6,922 nt of DNA from Oceanospirillaceae bacterium (GTDB lineage Bacteria > Pseudomonadota > Gammaproteobacteria > Pseudomonadales > Balneatricaceae), in NCBI GenBank assembly GCA_023954795.1, contig JAGSHA010000168.1:1-6922 (forward strand). The letters run 5' to 3'. The translations under genes and the position numbers were made by a program. Under the pieces are notes generated by a model, which was not told the origin of the DNA, made no database searches, and worked only from the letters and a program-made list of their open reading frames with translations. This document shows positions 1 to 6,010 of this stretch, one piece after another; position 1 is the stretch's first letter, and every line of letters starts with the position of its first letter.

Positions 1-146
1 ACGATACCAAAATCACAGATCATACCCTGATCGTTGAGGCTTCCATCCAGCACCAACTGGACCAACCAGGACTCTCCCAGCAACCCCCTGTGAGGGTGCA
101 GGTAGGAAAAATCGACATTGGTCAGGTTATCAACAAAGAGTTTCAC
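1..146 (-). CDS. QueD / 6-pyruvoyl-tetrahydropterin-synthase-like protein, N-terminal part (cut by window edge)
   Basis: Reading the minus strand from a GTG at 146-144 gives 48 uninterrupted codons to the window edge, starting VKLFVDNLTNVDFSYLHP. A GGA at 155-153 lies 6 nt upstream as a plausible ribosome binding site. The segment GMICDFG near residues 41-47 matches the GMv-DF signature of the QueD/PTPS fold, and the preceding strand pattern (WLVQLVLDGSLND) matches the family's first hairpin. QueD makes 6-carboxy-tetrahydropterin from dihydroneopterin triphosphate in queuosine synthesis. Odd point: where classical members have the zinc-binding HGH, this protein has GES (residues 24-26), so it may be a diverged paralogue rather than the true QueD. 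The gene is divergent from rsuA. The rest lies outside the window, so the catalytic Cys/His/Glu residues cannot be judged. Confidence 0.75.
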   Translation of the reverse strand, partial: MKLFVDNLTNVDFSYLHPHRGLLGESWLVQLVLDGSLNDQGMICDFGI

Positions 147-172
147 ACTATTTCCACGGCTAAATTTGCAGG

Positions 173-187
173 AGGCTATAGTAGCCT
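173..187. repeat. Perfect inverted repeat in the divergent queD-like/rsuA spacer
   Basis: AGGCTA and TAGCCT are perfect 6-bp arms around TAG. The repeat sits 27 bp upstream of the queD-like start and 25 bp upstream of the TATAAT box of rsuA. This is a suitable place for an operator acting on either gene, but no regulator can be named and 6-bp arms can arise by chance. Confidence 0.45.
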
Positions 188-211
188 AATCAAGTGTTAG
201 TTTCATTCAGG

Positions 212-217
212 TATAAT
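212..217 (+). promoter_or_regulatory. Candidate -10 box for rsuA
   Basis: A perfect TATAAT lies 38 bp before the rsuA ATG. At 16-18 bp spacing no good TTGACA-like -35 is present, and there is no extended TGn, so an activator or a weak promoter would have to be assumed. Only the -10 match is seen directly. Confidence 0.45.
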
Positions 218-255
218 GTAGGGCTTTTACCCGTCCTGATGACTATTGGATCACT

Positions 256-951
256 ATGCGCCTTGATAAATTCCTAGCTCAGAGTTCCGGCTTTTCCCGT
301 AAAGATGTCCGCAAAATGATGCGGGCCGGCGAGATCACCCTCAACGGTGAAGAAGCTCGCGATCCATCCATCCATATCAGCGACGATGACATCATCTGTT
401 TGGACGGTATGCCACTACAGGCACCCGGTGAACGCTACCTGATGGTGTTCAAACCAGAGGGCTGCGTGTGCTCTAATGATGACAGCACGCACCCAACAGT
501 ACTTAGTTTACTGGACGAGCCTCGCGCCGATGAGATGATTATCTGTGGGCGCCTGGATGTCGACACGACGGGACTGGTTTTAGTCACGACCGACGGTCAG
601 TGGGCACACCGGATCACTTCACCCAAGCACAAAACCGGCAAAGTCTATCTGGTTGAAACGGCCGACCCTATTCCGCAAGATGCGGTGGAAAAATTCGAAA
701 CCGGACTGATGCTGCATAACGAACCCTTTCGCACCAAACCTGCCAAACTGGAAATCCTCAGCGACTTCGAAGCGCGTGTTGTACTCACCGAAGGACGCTA
801 TCATCAGGTGAAACGGATGTTTGCGGCGATCGGCAACAAAGTAGAAAGCCTGCACCGGGAGCAGATTGGCGAGATCTTACTGGATGATTTTTTGGAACTG
901 GGCGAGTACCGCGACCTGACCGAAGAAGAGGTCAACAGCGTCTATGGCTAA
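256..951 (+). CDS. rsuA: 16S rRNA pseudouridine(516) synthase RsuA
   Basis: RsuA converts U516 of 16S rRNA to pseudouridine during small-subunit assembly in the cytoplasm. The protein is 231 residues, the same length as E. coli RsuA. It starts with an S4-type RNA-binding domain (MRLDKFLAQ, about residues 1-48). The catalytic domain follows: KPEGCVCS at 66-73, GRLDVDTTGL at 98-107 with the catalytic Asp at 101, KVYLV at 129-133, and EGRYHQVKRMF at 179-189. The DD-HPTVL and LDEP stretches after KPEG (75-89) are typical of RsuA and help separate it from RluB/E/F. The ATG has GGA 5 nt upstream and starts exactly at the S4 domain. The last 8 bases overlap the start of the methyltransferase gene, so the two are very likely co-transcribed and translationally coupled. 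Intact, nothing unusual. Confidence 0.96.
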   Translation: MRLDKFLAQSSGFSRKDVRKMMRAGEITLNGEEARDPSIHISDDDIICLDGMPLQAPGERYLMVFKPEGCVCSNDDSTHPTVLSLLDEPRADEMIICGRLDVDTTGLVLVTTDGQWAHRITSPKHKTGKVYLVETADPIPQDAVEKFETGLMLHNEPFRTKPAKLEILSDFEARVVLTEGRYHQVKRMFAAIGNKVESLHREQIGEILLDDFLELGEYRDLTEEEVNSVYG

Positions 952-1987
952 TATTGCTTTTGATCTGCTGACCCCTCATTTACAACGCGCCTCAGGCAAA
1001 ACGGTATGGATTGCTGACGAAAACCTGCTGAATACGCGCCTGTCGGCCAACCCTGCGGTCACAGTGATCGTCAATCGCTTTGACCTTTTCACCGTACTTA
1101 AGCAGCAGGACTGGAACGCCCATTTCAGTGACTTCGATTTCAGCGAAATTGCCGACAACAGTGTCGACACACTGATCTACCGTGTGTCTAAAGAAAAGCC
1201 CGTCGTCCACCACGTGATCAATCAGGCCAGACGCGTGCTCAAGCCCGGCGGCCTGCTGCTCATCGCAGGGGACAAAGGCGAAGGTATCAAAACTTACATT
1301 GATAAAGCCAAAAAACTCTTTGCCGGGGCCTGCCAAGCGCAAAAAGCCAGCAAAGACACTTGGTTTGCAGAACTGACCTGCCCTGACGGAGTCAGCAGCA
1401 CTTCACTGGACGATAAAAATTACGCCAGCTTACGTCCGGAAGCGCAGGATGAACACTTCGAATACTGGAGCAAACCAGGCGTCTACGGCTGGAACAAGAT
1501 CGATAAAGGCAGTGCCTATCTGATTGAGCACCTGGACGCTTTTTTGATGACCATGCCAGAACCTCCTCAACAGGTACTCGATCTGGGCTGCGGTTATGGC
1601 TATCTGTCACTCAACGCCAGTCATCTGGATATCCCTATCACGGCGACCGACAATAACGCGGCGGCCATTGCGGCATGCGAACGTAACTTTGATCGCTATC
1701 CTATCAACGGCAAAGTGGTAACGGCCGATTGTGGCAAAGGGATTTCGGGTAAGTTTGATCTGATTCTATGCAACCCGCCTTTCCATGCAGGGTTCGACGT
1801 AGAAGGAGATCTAACTGATCGATTTTTGCAAGCCGCTCACGATCGCTTGAGTTACACCGGTGTGGCCTGCTTTGTCACTAATTTACATATTCCTCTGGAG
1901 CGCAAAGCCCGCCAGCTATTCCATCAGGTGGAGGTGATTGCATCCAACAGCAACTTTAAGCTGACCCGCCTGACCCACCGGATGTAA
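944..1987 (+). CDS. RsmC/RlmG-type rRNA guanine-N2 methyltransferase
   Basis: This is a 347-residue class I S-adenosylmethionine-dependent methyltransferase with the two-domain layout of RsmC (16S m2G1207) and RlmG (23S m2G1835). The N-terminal half is a degenerate methyltransferase fold (DTLIYRVSKEKP at 75-86, VLKPGGLLLIAGDKG at 98-112). The junction SKPGVYGW...IDKGSAYLIEHL (176-197) matches the PGVFS...LDxGSxLL segment of RsmC. The C-terminal catalytic half has motif I VLDLGCGYGY (211-220), the acidic SAM-ribose residue D236 in TATDNN, and the NPPFH catalytic motif at 277-281, typical of N2-guanine methylases. The segment DTLIYRVSKEKP favours RsmC, but the substrate cannot be settled by eye, so no symbol is given. 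It overlaps rsuA by 8 bp, consistent with a paired rRNA-modification operon. Confidence 0.88.
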   Translation: MANIAFDLLTPHLQRASGKTVWIADENLLNTRLSANPAVTVIVNRFDLFTVLKQQDWNAHFSDFDFSEIADNSVDTLIYRVSKEKPVVHHVINQARRVLKPGGLLLIAGDKGEGIKTYIDKAKKLFAGACQAQKASKDTWFAELTCPDGVSSTSLDDKNYASLRPEAQDEHFEYWSKPGVYGWNKIDKGSAYLIEHLDAFLMTMPEPPQQVLDLGCGYGYLSLNASHLDIPITATDNNAAAIAACERNFDRYPINGKVVTADCGKGISGKFDLILCNPPFHAGFDVEGDLTDRFLQAAHDRLSYTGVACFVTNLHIPLERKARQLFHQVEVIASNSNFKLTRLTHRM

Positions 1988-2002
1988 CACTGTCTCGACA
2001 TA

Positions 2003-2032
2003 CTGGTTATCCCCGTGGATGGGGGTAGCCAG
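2003..2032 (+). other. Strong 12-bp stem-loop just after the methyltransferase stop
   Basis: The arms 2003-2014 (CTGGTTATCCCC) and 2021-2032 (GGGGGTAGCCAG) pair over all 12 positions in plus-strand RNA, counting two G-U wobbles, around a 6-nt loop. It begins 16 nt after the methyltransferase stop codon. No T-run follows, so it is not a standard rho-independent terminator. It could protect the 3' end of the rsuA-methyltransferase message from exonucleases, or mark a rho-dependent or processed end. On the minus strand the wobbles become mismatches, so plus-strand RNA is the better reading. Confidence 0.65.
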
Positions 2033-2078
2033 ACTGATTCCACAGCACGCCACACACTGGATAGTAATAAAACAGCAG

Positions 2079-2107
2079 TCGACAAAACGCTTGTTTTAAT
2101 TTACTGT
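2079..2107 (+). promoter_or_regulatory. Candidate promoter for the small zinc-ribbon gene
   Basis: TCGACA (2079-2084, five of six to the -35 consensus) is followed after 17 bp by TACTGT (2102-2107, three of six to the -10 consensus). The predicted start of transcription would fall at the left edge of the palindrome at 2115-2130, about 50 nt before the ATG at 2168. The -10 is weak, so this is tentative. Confidence 0.35.
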
Positions 2108-2114
2108 ATGTTTT

Positions 2115-2130
2115 TTGTGCAATCGCACAA
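2115..2130. repeat. Inverted repeat TTGTGC-N4-GCACAA upstream of the small gene
   Basis: These are perfect 6-bp arms with a 4-nt spacer (AATC), centred about 45 bp before the ATG of the zinc-ribbon gene and just after the candidate -10. The symmetry and location suit a repressor operator, or a 5' leader hairpin. No T-run follows on either strand in the direction needed for a terminator. Confidence 0.5.
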
Positions 2131-2167
2131 GAACACATTCAGACATGGATCTAAGTGGAATGTTACA

Positions 2168-2353
2168 ATGAGACAACTTCAGTGCCCCTGCAGCGATTGT
2201 GCATCCTATGCTCTGCTCAGAGTAAAACGCTCCTTCCTCACCAAAGTACGCTTTCCCAATAGCCGCCAGTATCGCTGCGGCGAATGTGCCAGTGTGCTGG
2301 TTGTTGATCAGCAAGGGAACACTCTACATACAAAAATTACTCATCCAAACTGA
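2168..2353 (+). CDS. Small cysteine-rich (zinc-ribbon-like) hypothetical protein, 61 aa
   Basis: I do not recognise this gene. The frame is open further upstream, but the ATG at 2168 has GGAA 7 nt upstream and starts a compact protein, MRQLQCPCSDC. Upstream of it the frame encodes no recognisable sequence and crosses the stem-loop and palindrome. Five cysteines are arranged C6-x-C8-x2-C11 and C37-x2-C40 (CGEC), with 25 residues between the pairs; C8/C11 plus C37/C40 would make a four-ligand zinc ribbon. The middle is basic (RVKRSFLTKVRF, 18-29), compatible with nucleic-acid or ribosome binding. There is no signal peptide or membrane segment. It stands alone, 180 bp after the methyltransferase and 144 bp before the membrane-protein gene. 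The cysteine pattern supports a real gene; the function is unknown. Confidence 0.65.
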   Translation: MRQLQCPCSDCASYALLRVKRSFLTKVRFPNSRQYRCGECASVLVVDQQGNTLHTKITHPN

Positions 2354-2497
2354 CGAACACCCCCGACCAACCTCACCTATTTTTCGATTAAAAGGTGTCC
2401 AGCAGACGGCAATACGGTTACCCTTACGCCTTCGCTGAAGAGCTTCGTGCTCTATGCTGTAAGTGTTAACCAGATCAACCGCAGAGTCGTAAGTAAG

Positions 2498-3217
2498 ATG
2501 CCTGAACTGCCATTCGAGTATATTCGTCAGTCCCTATATTTTTTCCGCAGCCACCTCCCGATGATCCTGCGAATCCAGCTGCCTTTTTTATTGCTAGTGA
2601 ATTTTCTGGCGCTGTTTGTCGACGGTCCGATCGCGGACAAAGAAGCCGGCGTGAATCAAGGTGTGGCAGCACTGACCTTACTGAACATGACGTTACTGCC
2701 GGTCTACACTGCCGCGACAATTATGTATTTCAGTTCGGTGGTGAATGACCGCCCCATCAACGCGGGACAGGCCATTATGCTGGGAGTATCCCGATGGTGG
2801 GCACTGCTACTGGTGTTTATCTTTTCCGGCTTCGCTATCTTCAGCGGACTACTGTTTCTGATTATCCCCGGCCTGTTTATCATGATGCGTCTCGCCTTTG
2901 CGGACTATATCTGCGTAACTGAGCAAAAAGGTCCAGTTCAGGCGTTAAAAGAAAGCTGGGAGCGCACGCAGGACTGTTTCTGGATACTACTCAACGGACT
3001 GGCAATTCTGTTTGTTGTGATCAGCGGTACGGAAATGGCACTGGAGATGGTGCTGAGAAATGCCGATTCACTGGATGGTCCAATCCGGGCACTGATCAAC
3101 ATTGTATTTAGCGTTCTGAATACTGTGATCACCGTGTATGGTTTCCGCATTTACTGCATGCAGAAGGACAAGCTGAAGCCCGTTCAACCGCCACAGGCAC
3201 CGGATGATTCACAATAA
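2498..3217 (+). CDS. YciC-like (UPF0259-type) integral inner-membrane protein
   Basis: This is a 239-residue, highly hydrophobic protein with about five or six predicted membrane segments, near residues 19-41, 56-80, 101-115, 116-136, 161-180 and 197-217. The segment LLFLIIPGLFIMMRLAFADYICV (118-140), followed by an amphipathic stretch with ALKESWERT (149-157), is the conserved core of the YciC/UPF0259 group: a Pro-Gly break in a membrane helix, then a 'alk-S...t' motif. Family function is not established. The tail (220-239) is hydrophilic and proline-rich. I chose the ATG at 2498 (MPELPFEY). A GTG in frame at 2447 would add 17 polar residues, and neither start has a convincing Shine-Dalgarno, so the start is uncertain. 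It is the last plus-strand gene before the terminator at 3237. I found no clear promoter in the 144 bp in front of it. Confidence 0.82.
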   Translation: MPELPFEYIRQSLYFFRSHLPMILRIQLPFLLLVNFLALFVDGPIADKEAGVNQGVAALTLLNMTLLPVYTAATIMYFSSVVNDRPINAGQAIMLGVSRWWALLLVFIFSGFAIFSGLLFLIIPGLFIMMRLAFADYICVTEQKGPVQALKESWERTQDCFWILLNGLAILFVVISGTEMALEMVLRNADSLDGPIRALINIVFSVLNTVITVYGFRIYCMQKDKLKPVQPPQAPDDSQ

Positions 3218-3236
3218 GCTCCAATATAATTGACTG

Positions 3237-3261
3237 AGCCTCGCACATGCGGGGCTTTTTT
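3237..3261 (+). terminator. Rho-independent terminator after the membrane-protein gene
   Basis: AGCCTCGC and GCGGGGCT form an 8-bp stem (one G-U) around ACAT, followed directly by six T residues, 19 nt after the stop at 3217. It ends the plus-strand block and faces the minus-strand pnp terminator. Confidence 0.9.
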
Positions 3262-3324
3262 ATGCCCGTGTTTATGTCTGTTCACAACCTGAAAACCAGA
3301 TACCAATCCTGTTAAACAGGCAAT

Positions 3325-3352
3325 AAAAAGCCCCGCAGAGGCGAGGCTTTTT
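3325..3352 (-). terminator. Rho-independent terminator after pnp (probably bidirectional)
   Basis: On the minus strand the stem AAAAAGCCTCGC / GCGGGGCTTTTT pairs over 12 positions (one G-U) around CTCT, starting 22 nt after the pnp stop, with the T-run built into the 3' arm. On the plus strand the same site has one C-A mismatch and also ends in five Ts, so it may back up the terminator at 3237. The G/C part of the stem is the same as in that terminator. Confidence 0.92.
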
Positions 3353-3374
3353 AGCGTTTCAGGTCAGCTACTGC

Positions 3375-5477
3375 TTAGCTCACTGCGTCGTCTGCTTCCA
3401 GATCACGCATGGACAGCTTGATACGACCGCGCTGATCGACATCCAGGACTTTAACCTTAACGATATCTTCCAGTTTCACGTAATCAGATACTTTGTCGAT
3501 ACGCTTGTTCGCCACCTGAGAGATGTGAACCAAACCGTCTTTACCTGGCAGGATATTAACGAATGCACCGAAGTCTTCGATACGCACAACTTTACCTTCG
3601 TATACCTGACCCACTTCAGCTTCCGCAGTGATCGCTTTAACACGATCAATCGCTTCTTTCGCCTTCAGTTTGTTATCAGCGTAAATACGAACAGTACCGT
3701 CGTCGTCGATATCGATCATTGCGCCGGTTTCTTCGGTCAGGGCACGGATAGTCGCACCACCTTTACCGATCAGATCACGGATCTTCTCAGGGTTGATCTT
3801 CAGCTGAGTCATCGCAGGTGCATTGTCCGGCAGTTCAGGACGTGCGTAACCGATAACTTTAGCCATCTCACCCAGGATGTGCTTACGTGCGTGGTAAGCC
3901 TGCTCCAGAGCGATCTCCATGATCTCTTCGGTGATACCTGTGATCTTGATGTCCATCTGCAAAGCAGTCACACCAGACTCAGTACCTGCCACTTTAAAGT
4001 CCATGTCACCCAGGTGGTCTTCGTCACCCAGAATGTCGGTCAGGACAGCAAAGCGCTCATCTTCTTTCACCAGACCCATCGCGATACCCGCAACCGGTGC
4101 TTTCAGAGGCACACCCGCATCCATCATGGACAGGGAAGCACCACATACGGAAGCCATAGAGCTGGAACCGTTGGACTCAGTGATTTCAGATACGATACGG
4201 ATGGTGTATGGGAAATCTTCCTGGGTTGGCAGGACTGCGGCAATACCGCGACGCGCCAGACGACCGTGACCAATTTCACGACGACCCGCACCCATCATAC
4301 GACCACACTCACCGACAGAGTAAGGAGGGAAGTTGTAGTGCAGCATGAAGGCATCTTTGCGCTCGCCTTCGATCGCATCAATGATCTGCTGATCACGGCT
4401 GGTACCCAGAGTACAAGTCGCGATTGCCTGAGTTTCACCACGGGTGAACAGTGCAGAACCGTGCGTACCCTGCAGTACGTCGATATCAACATTGATGCCA
4501 CGAACAGTCTTGCTGTCACGACCATCGATACGCGGCTCACCGTCCAGAATACGACCACGTACAGTGGTTTTTTCCAGAGAGCTGACAACACCTTCAACTT
4601 CTTTCGCAGAAGGCTGACCGTCTTCGCTACCCGCAATCTCTTCAACCGCTTGAACGCGCAGTGCTTTCAGCATGTCCTGACGTTTCAGCTTGTCAGCTAC
4701 CTGATAGGCTTCTTCAACACCTGCGCCAATCAGAGCAGTTACCTGAGAGATCAGTGCTTCGTTTTTCGCAGCTGGCTCCCATTCCCATGCTGGCTTGCCT
4801 GCTTCTGCAACCAATTCGTTGATCGCGTCGACAGCAACCTGCATCTCCTGGTGTGCGAACAAAACAGCACCCAGCATTTCATCTTCGGTCAGCTCCTGCG
4901 CTTCAGATTCAACCATCAAGACTGCATCTTTGGTGCCCGCAACCACCATGTTCAGCTCAGAGCTTTCCAGAGTTTCGTAAGTTGGGTTCAGCAGGTAACC
5001 ATCAGCTTCGGTAAAACCAACACGTGCACAACCGATAGGACCCTGGAAAGGGATACCGGAGATAGCCAGTGCAGCAGACGTACCGATCATCGCAGCGATA
5101 TCAGGATCGTTTACTTTATCCGCAGACATGACAGTACAAACAACCTGTACTTCATTCATGTAGCCTTTAGGGAAAAGTGGACGAATTGGACGGTCAATCA
5201 GACGGGACGTCAGTGTTTCTTTTTCAGAAGGACGTGCTTCACGCTTGAAGAAACCACCAGGGATACGGCCTACAGCGTAGTACTTTTCCTGGTAGTGAAC
5301 GGACAGCGGGAAAAAGTCCTGACCTTCACGGGCGCTTTTGGAACCGACAACAGTACACAGTACCTGTACGCCGCCCATAGTAACAACAACAGAACCGGTT
5401 GCCTGACGAGCAACGCGACCTGTTTCCAGAGTCACTTCATGCTGACCAAACTGGAAAGTCTTAGTAATTGCTTGCAC
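3375..5477 (-). CDS. pnp: Polynucleotide phosphorylase (PNPase)
   Basis: PNPase is a trimeric 3'-5' phosphorolytic exoribonuclease that degrades RNA in the cytoplasm and often joins the RNase E degradosome. The 700 residues show the full domain order. RNase PH-like domain 1 is at about 12-145 (FFKREARPSEKE at 76-87). A helical linker spans about 240-310. RNase PH-like domain 2 is at about 325-545. The KH domain is at about 556-612 (IGKGG at 570-574). The S1 domain is at about 622-691 (GAFVNILPGKDGLVHIS). Active-site residues are visible: SSS at 438-440, D487 and D493 in GDEDHLGDMDFK, and K495. The start is GTG, supported by GAGGA 9 nt upstream. The protein ends about 9 residues after S1, so it lacks the long Ala/Pro/Glu-rich tail of the 711-residue E. 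coli enzyme. It lies downstream of rpsO; the leader carries an RNase III-type hairpin. Confidence 0.98.
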   Translation of the reverse strand: MQAITKTFQFGQHEVTLETGRVARQATGSVVVTMGGVQVLCTVVGSKSAREGQDFFPLSVHYQEKYYAVGRIPGGFFKREARPSEKETLTSRLIDRPIRPLFPKGYMNEVQVVCTVMSADKVNDPDIAAMIGTSAALAISGIPFQGPIGCARVGFTEADGYLLNPTYETLESSELNMVVAGTKDAVLMVESEAQELTEDEMLGAVLFAHQEMQVAVDAINELVAEAGKPAWEWEPAAKNEALISQVTALIGAGVEEAYQVADKLKRQDMLKALRVQAVEEIAGSEDGQPSAKEVEGVVSSLEKTTVRGRILDGEPRIDGRDSKTVRGINVDIDVLQGTHGSALFTRGETQAIATCTLGTSRDQQIIDAIEGERKDAFMLHYNFPPYSVGECGRMMGAGRREIGHGRLARRGIAAVLPTQEDFPYTIRIVSEITESNGSSSMASVCGASLSMMDAGVPLKAPVAGIAMGLVKEDERFAVLTDILGDEDHLGDMDFKVAGTESGVTALQMDIKITGITEEIMEIALEQAYHARKHILGEMAKVIGYARPELPDNAPAMTQLKINPEKIRDLIGKGGATIRALTEETGAMIDIDDDGTVRIYADNKLKAKEAIDRVKAITAEAEVGQVYEGKVVRIEDFGAFVNILPGKDGLVHISQVANKRIDKVSDYVKLEDIVKVKVLDVDQRGRIKLSMRDLEADDAVS

Positions 5478-5486
5478 GATCTCTAA

Positions 5487-5491
5487 TCCTC
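5487..5491 (-). promoter_or_regulatory. Shine-Dalgarno GAGGA supporting the GTG start of pnp
   Basis: GAGGA on the minus strand lies 9 nt before the GTG at 5477. It fixes the start at MQAITKTFQFGQHEVTLETG, which aligns with the usual PNPase N-terminus. A non-ATG start also occurs in E. coli pnp and may help keep translation tunable by leader control. Confidence 0.8.
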
Positions 5492-5570
5492 AGTGCTTAT
5501 CTATTTAAATACGTTCTACGCATCCGTTCAGATTAAGCCATCACCTGGGATCCATCATGCCGTCAAATGA

Positions 5571-5642
5571 GCCTGTACTCAGTTGTGCTCTTTGCTTTGC
5601 GACTGGAACGCTCCATGTCGAAAAACACAAATGAGTACGGGC
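5571..5642 (-). promoter_or_regulatory. Long leader stem-loop of pnp, probable RNase III processing / autoregulation site
   Basis: In minus-strand RNA, 5642-5632 (GCCCGUACUCA) pairs with 5581-5571 (UGAGUACAGGC) with one C-A mismatch. After a U-C mismatch, 5630-5626 (UUGUG) pairs with 5587-5583 (CACAA), and 5625-5621 (UUUUU) pairs with 5592-5588 (AAGAG), including two G-U. That gives about 20 base pairs in one long arm with an apical region of about 28 nt. The base of the 3' arm is 93 nt before the pnp GTG. In E. coli, RNase III cuts such a stem upstream of pnp, and PNPase then degrades the short 5' duplex strand, which destabilises its own message. The structure is seen; the role here is inferred from position. 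Confidence 0.75.
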
Positions 5643-5676
5643 CGGATGATTGGAACTTCCAAGATTCTGGCCATCC

Positions 5677-5697
5677 TCAGCGCGTCCGGTGCGCTGA
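5677..5697 (-). other. Small hairpin between the rpsO terminator and the pnp leader stem
   Basis: In minus-strand RNA TCAGCGC and GCGCTGA form a perfect 7-bp stem around a 7-nt loop, beginning directly after the T-run of the rpsO terminator. A further set of short arms follows (GGATG at 5676-5672 with CATCC at 5648-5644, enclosing the palindrome TTGGAA-C-TTCCAA at 5650-5662). It would be present only in read-through transcripts from rpsO. No role is known. Confidence 0.45.
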
Positions 5698-5698
5698 T

Positions 5699-5729
5699 AA
5701 AACTGGGGCCATACATTGTATGGCCCCAG
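5699..5729 (-). terminator. Rho-independent terminator between rpsO and pnp
   Basis: On the minus strand CTGGGGCCATAC and GTATGGCCCCAG are perfect 12-bp arms around a 3-nt loop, starting 9 nt after the rpsO stop and followed by TTTTA. The very stable stem with only four Ts suggests partial termination, and it also protects the 3' end of the rpsO message. This matches the attenuating terminator found between rpsO and pnp in E. coli. Confidence 0.88.
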
Positions 5730-5738
5730 AGAAACATC

Positions 5739-6008
5739 TTAGCGACGCAGACCCAGACGCTTGATCAGCTCAAGGTAACGATCAGCATCTTTACCTTTCA
5801 GGTAGTCCAGCAGTTTACGACGCTGGTTTACCATGCGGATCAGACCACGACGAGAGTGGTGGTCGTGTTTGTTTGCTTTGAAGTGACCCTGCAGGCCTTC
5901 GATGTTAGCAGACAGCAGAGCTACCTGAACTTCTGGGGAACCGGTGTCGCCTTCGCCGCGAGCATAATCTGCAACGATTGCTGCTTTATTTTCTGCACTT
6001 AGTGCCAT
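5739..6008 (-). CDS. rpsO: 30S ribosomal protein S15
   Basis: S15 is a primary 16S rRNA-binding protein of the small-subunit platform. The 89-residue product has the usual length and all family hallmarks: DTGSPEVQVALLS at 21-33, HKHDHHSRRGL-type segment at 47-55 (NKHDHHSRR), and RRKLLDYLK at 63-71. The ATG at 6008 has GGAG 8 nt upstream; an in-frame ATG six codons further out would bypass this site and add residues not seen in S15. It lies between truB and pnp in the conserved order, separated from pnp by a terminator and a structured 261-bp spacer. Expression is probably autoregulated through the leader at 6011-6049. Confidence 0.98.
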   Translation of the reverse strand: MALSAENKAAIVADYARGEGDTGSPEVQVALLSANIEGLQGHFKANKHDHHSRRGLIRMVNQRRKLLDYLKGKDADRYLELIKRLGLRR

Positions 6009-6010
6009 GA

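Noticed and set aside
2096..2314. A 72-codon minus-strand frame opposite the zinc-ribbon gene
   Set aside because: It has no ribosome binding site and no recognisable motif, whereas the plus-strand frame carries paired CxxC motifs and a Shine-Dalgarno.
2386..2405. CACC...GGTG arms around a T-rich/A-rich stretch after the zinc-ribbon gene
   Set aside because: The stem needs a bulge, is mostly A-U and has no following T-run, so it is not a convincing terminator.
2447..2497. GTG at 2447 as an alternative start for the YciC-like protein
   Set aside because: The extra 17 residues are polar and unlike the family N-terminus; the ATG at 2498 leads straight into MPELPFEY.
3308..3320. CCTGTT-A-AACAGG inverted repeat between the two terminators
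   Set aside because: The one-base centre leaves only a weak RNA hairpin and no promoter lies nearby, so chance is the simplest explanation.
3525..5486. A 653-codon open frame antisense to pnp
   Set aside because: It is a codon-bias shadow of the strongly conserved pnp frame. Its product is low-complexity in Thr, Asn, Arg, Phe and His, with no recognisable domain or ribosome binding site.
5634..5662. Possible minus-strand pnp promoter: TTGGAA, 17 bp, CGTACT
   Set aside because: The -10 matches consensus at only three of six positions. A separate pnp promoter is likely by analogy with E. coli but cannot be placed from sequence.
5583..6002. A 139-codon plus-strand frame across the rpsO-pnp spacer and rpsO
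   Set aside because: It runs antisense to rpsO and through the terminator and leader hairpin, and its product resembles no protein family.
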